DNA of 13,270 bases from Rickettsiales bacterium (lineage in GTDB: Bacteria > Pseudomonadota > Alphaproteobacteria > Rickettsiales > JALZUV01). The position numbers were made by a program, and so were the translations under genes. Under the pieces are notes generated by a model. It saw only the letters and a list, made by a program, of their open reading frames with translations, did no database searches and was not told the DNA's origin. How positions within the stretch are numbered: the first letter of the stretch is position 1; each line of letters starts with the position of its first letter. The DNA lies in assembly GCA_023301245.1 (NCBI GenBank), contig JALZUV010000231.1, positions 1-13,270 on the forward strand. The letters run 5' to 3'. Positions 12,663 to 13,270 of this stretch are shown here, piece after piece.

Positions 12663-13270
12663 ATGGTGAGACATGTTATTTCAGATTATCAACAGCTTAA
12701 GCAGTATCAACCGCGTATCGCAGTGATAGAAGACAATCACCCACAAGGCGCAAAAAAGGTGCTCGATTTAATCAAGAAATCTGGCGCTAAACCGATGATT
12801 ATCCCTCGATTCTTAAGCCCGCGCTTACTAGCATCACAAGATTTAACCAAAGCCGATATTAATCGTATTAAAAAGGCCTCTTCCCTCGATGAAGTGCGCG
12901 AATTTGATCAAGCGATTGCCACGGCAACCCGATTACACCTGCAATATATCACACGAAAACTCACCTTCGTCGATGCAGTAATTTTGCCCGGTAGCATCTA
13001 TGACATCCCCCCTTCTGCCTATCATGACACGAAGGTCGACAGCCACACGCAGCTTGCACCTCCCATGGATGTGCGCTTTCAAACCGAACTAATGATGGCC
13101 GATTATGCGCTTAATACTCGCAAAATCCCCATGCTCGGAATTTCTGGCGGTATGCAGCTTATCGTTGTTAAAACAGGCGGCAAGTTAGTGCAGCATGTTG
13201 ATAGTTACGATGACTTCGCCAACCAAGTGCTTTCGCATGGTAAGGTCGCTGGCATCTCAAAAAATGGCGC
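12663..13270 (+). CDS. Class I glutamine amidotransferase-like protein (peptidase C26 type), 3' end outside window
   Basis: The frame is open from the ATG at 12663 to the end of the window, giving 202 residues of a longer protein. AAGGGGA at 12648-12654 is a strong ribosome-binding site at the right distance. The start reads MVRHVISDYQQLKQYQPRIAVIEDN. The fold signs of the gamma-glutamyl hydrolase / gamma-Glu-GABA hydrolase group are AVILPGSIYDIPPSAY, RFQTELMMADYAL and RKIPMLGISGGMQLIVVKTGGKL. In that last block active family members read G(I/V)C.GMQ; here the nucleophile position is Ser161 (TCT at 13143-13145). The catalytic His and Glu would lie beyond the window. It could be a non-hydrolytic relative, a serine variant, or a sequence error. 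It belongs to neither the tail module nor the lipoprotein pair, and its pathway is unknown. Confidence 0.8.
   Translation, partial: MVRHVISDYQQLKQYQPRIAVIEDNHPQGAKKVLDLIKKSGAKPMIIPRFLSPRLLASQDLTKADINRIKKASSLDEVREFDQAIATATRLHLQYITRKLTFVDAVILPGSIYDIPPSAYHDTKVDSHTQLAPPMDVRFQTELMMADYALNTRKIPMLGISGGMQLIVVKTGGKLVQHVDSYDDFANQVLSHGKVAGISKNG

Noticed and set aside
1..13270. CRISPR array, tRNA or rRNA genes, insertion sequences, attachment sites
   Set aside because: No regularly spaced repeats, cloverleaf-like segments, ribosomal RNA signatures, transposase genes or terminal inverted repeats were seen on either strand.

Overview
The window looks like a chromosomal segment of an alphaproteobacterium of moderate G+C. 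The evidence is a compact hfq-hflX pair with an alphaproteobacterial-type Hfq core, plus tail and lysis genes of the gene-transfer-agent (GTA) kind that is widespread in that class. No RNA gene allows a closer placement. A Rickettsiales-, Holosporales- or Micavibrio-like lineage is possible but cannot be shown from this sequence.

Region 1 (1-2716) is a surface polysaccharide locus. It holds the 3' end of a family-4 glycosyltransferase on the plus strand. Facing it on the minus strand are an O-antigen ligase/polymerase-type membrane protein and a second family-4 glycosyltransferase. Region 2 (2717-5175, plus strand) is housekeeping: yaaA (peroxide stress), hfq (RNA chaperone) and hflX (ribosome-associated GTPase). 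hflX has no ATG, GTG or TTG upstream of its conserved N-terminus and seems to start on ATT two bases after the hfq stop.

Region 3 (12497 down to 5163, minus strand) is a GTA- or prophage-derived module. In transcription order it contains an NlpC/P60 tail peptidase (RcGTA g14-like), a 1,220-residue TIM-barrel tail protein (g15-like) and a DUF2793 fibre-like protein. These are followed by four tightly coupled genes: a small one-segment membrane protein, a stand-alone response-regulator receiver domain, a three-segment GTA-type holin and a GH24 endolysin. Each of the last three starts on an ATGA overlap. No capsid, portal, terminase, integrase or other GTA gene is present, so any production would depend on genes elsewhere.

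Two plus-strand lipoprotein genes (11214-12072) sit between the g14-like and g15-like genes, which are adjacent in the Rhodobacter GTA. The second has an exact TTAA-N7-TTAA CtrA-type box just upstream of a good -10 element. Region 4 (12663 to the window end) is the start of a class I glutamine-amidotransferase-like protein whose expected nucleophile cysteine is read as serine.

The most interesting points are the receiver domain built into a holin-endolysin operon, the ATT start of hflX, the split of the g14/g15 pair by inverted lipoprotein genes, and the Cys-to-Ser change in the amidotransferase-like protein. Genes are very tightly packed: three convergent pairs overlap at their stop codons, and the longest gene-free stretch is 165 bases (12498-12662).
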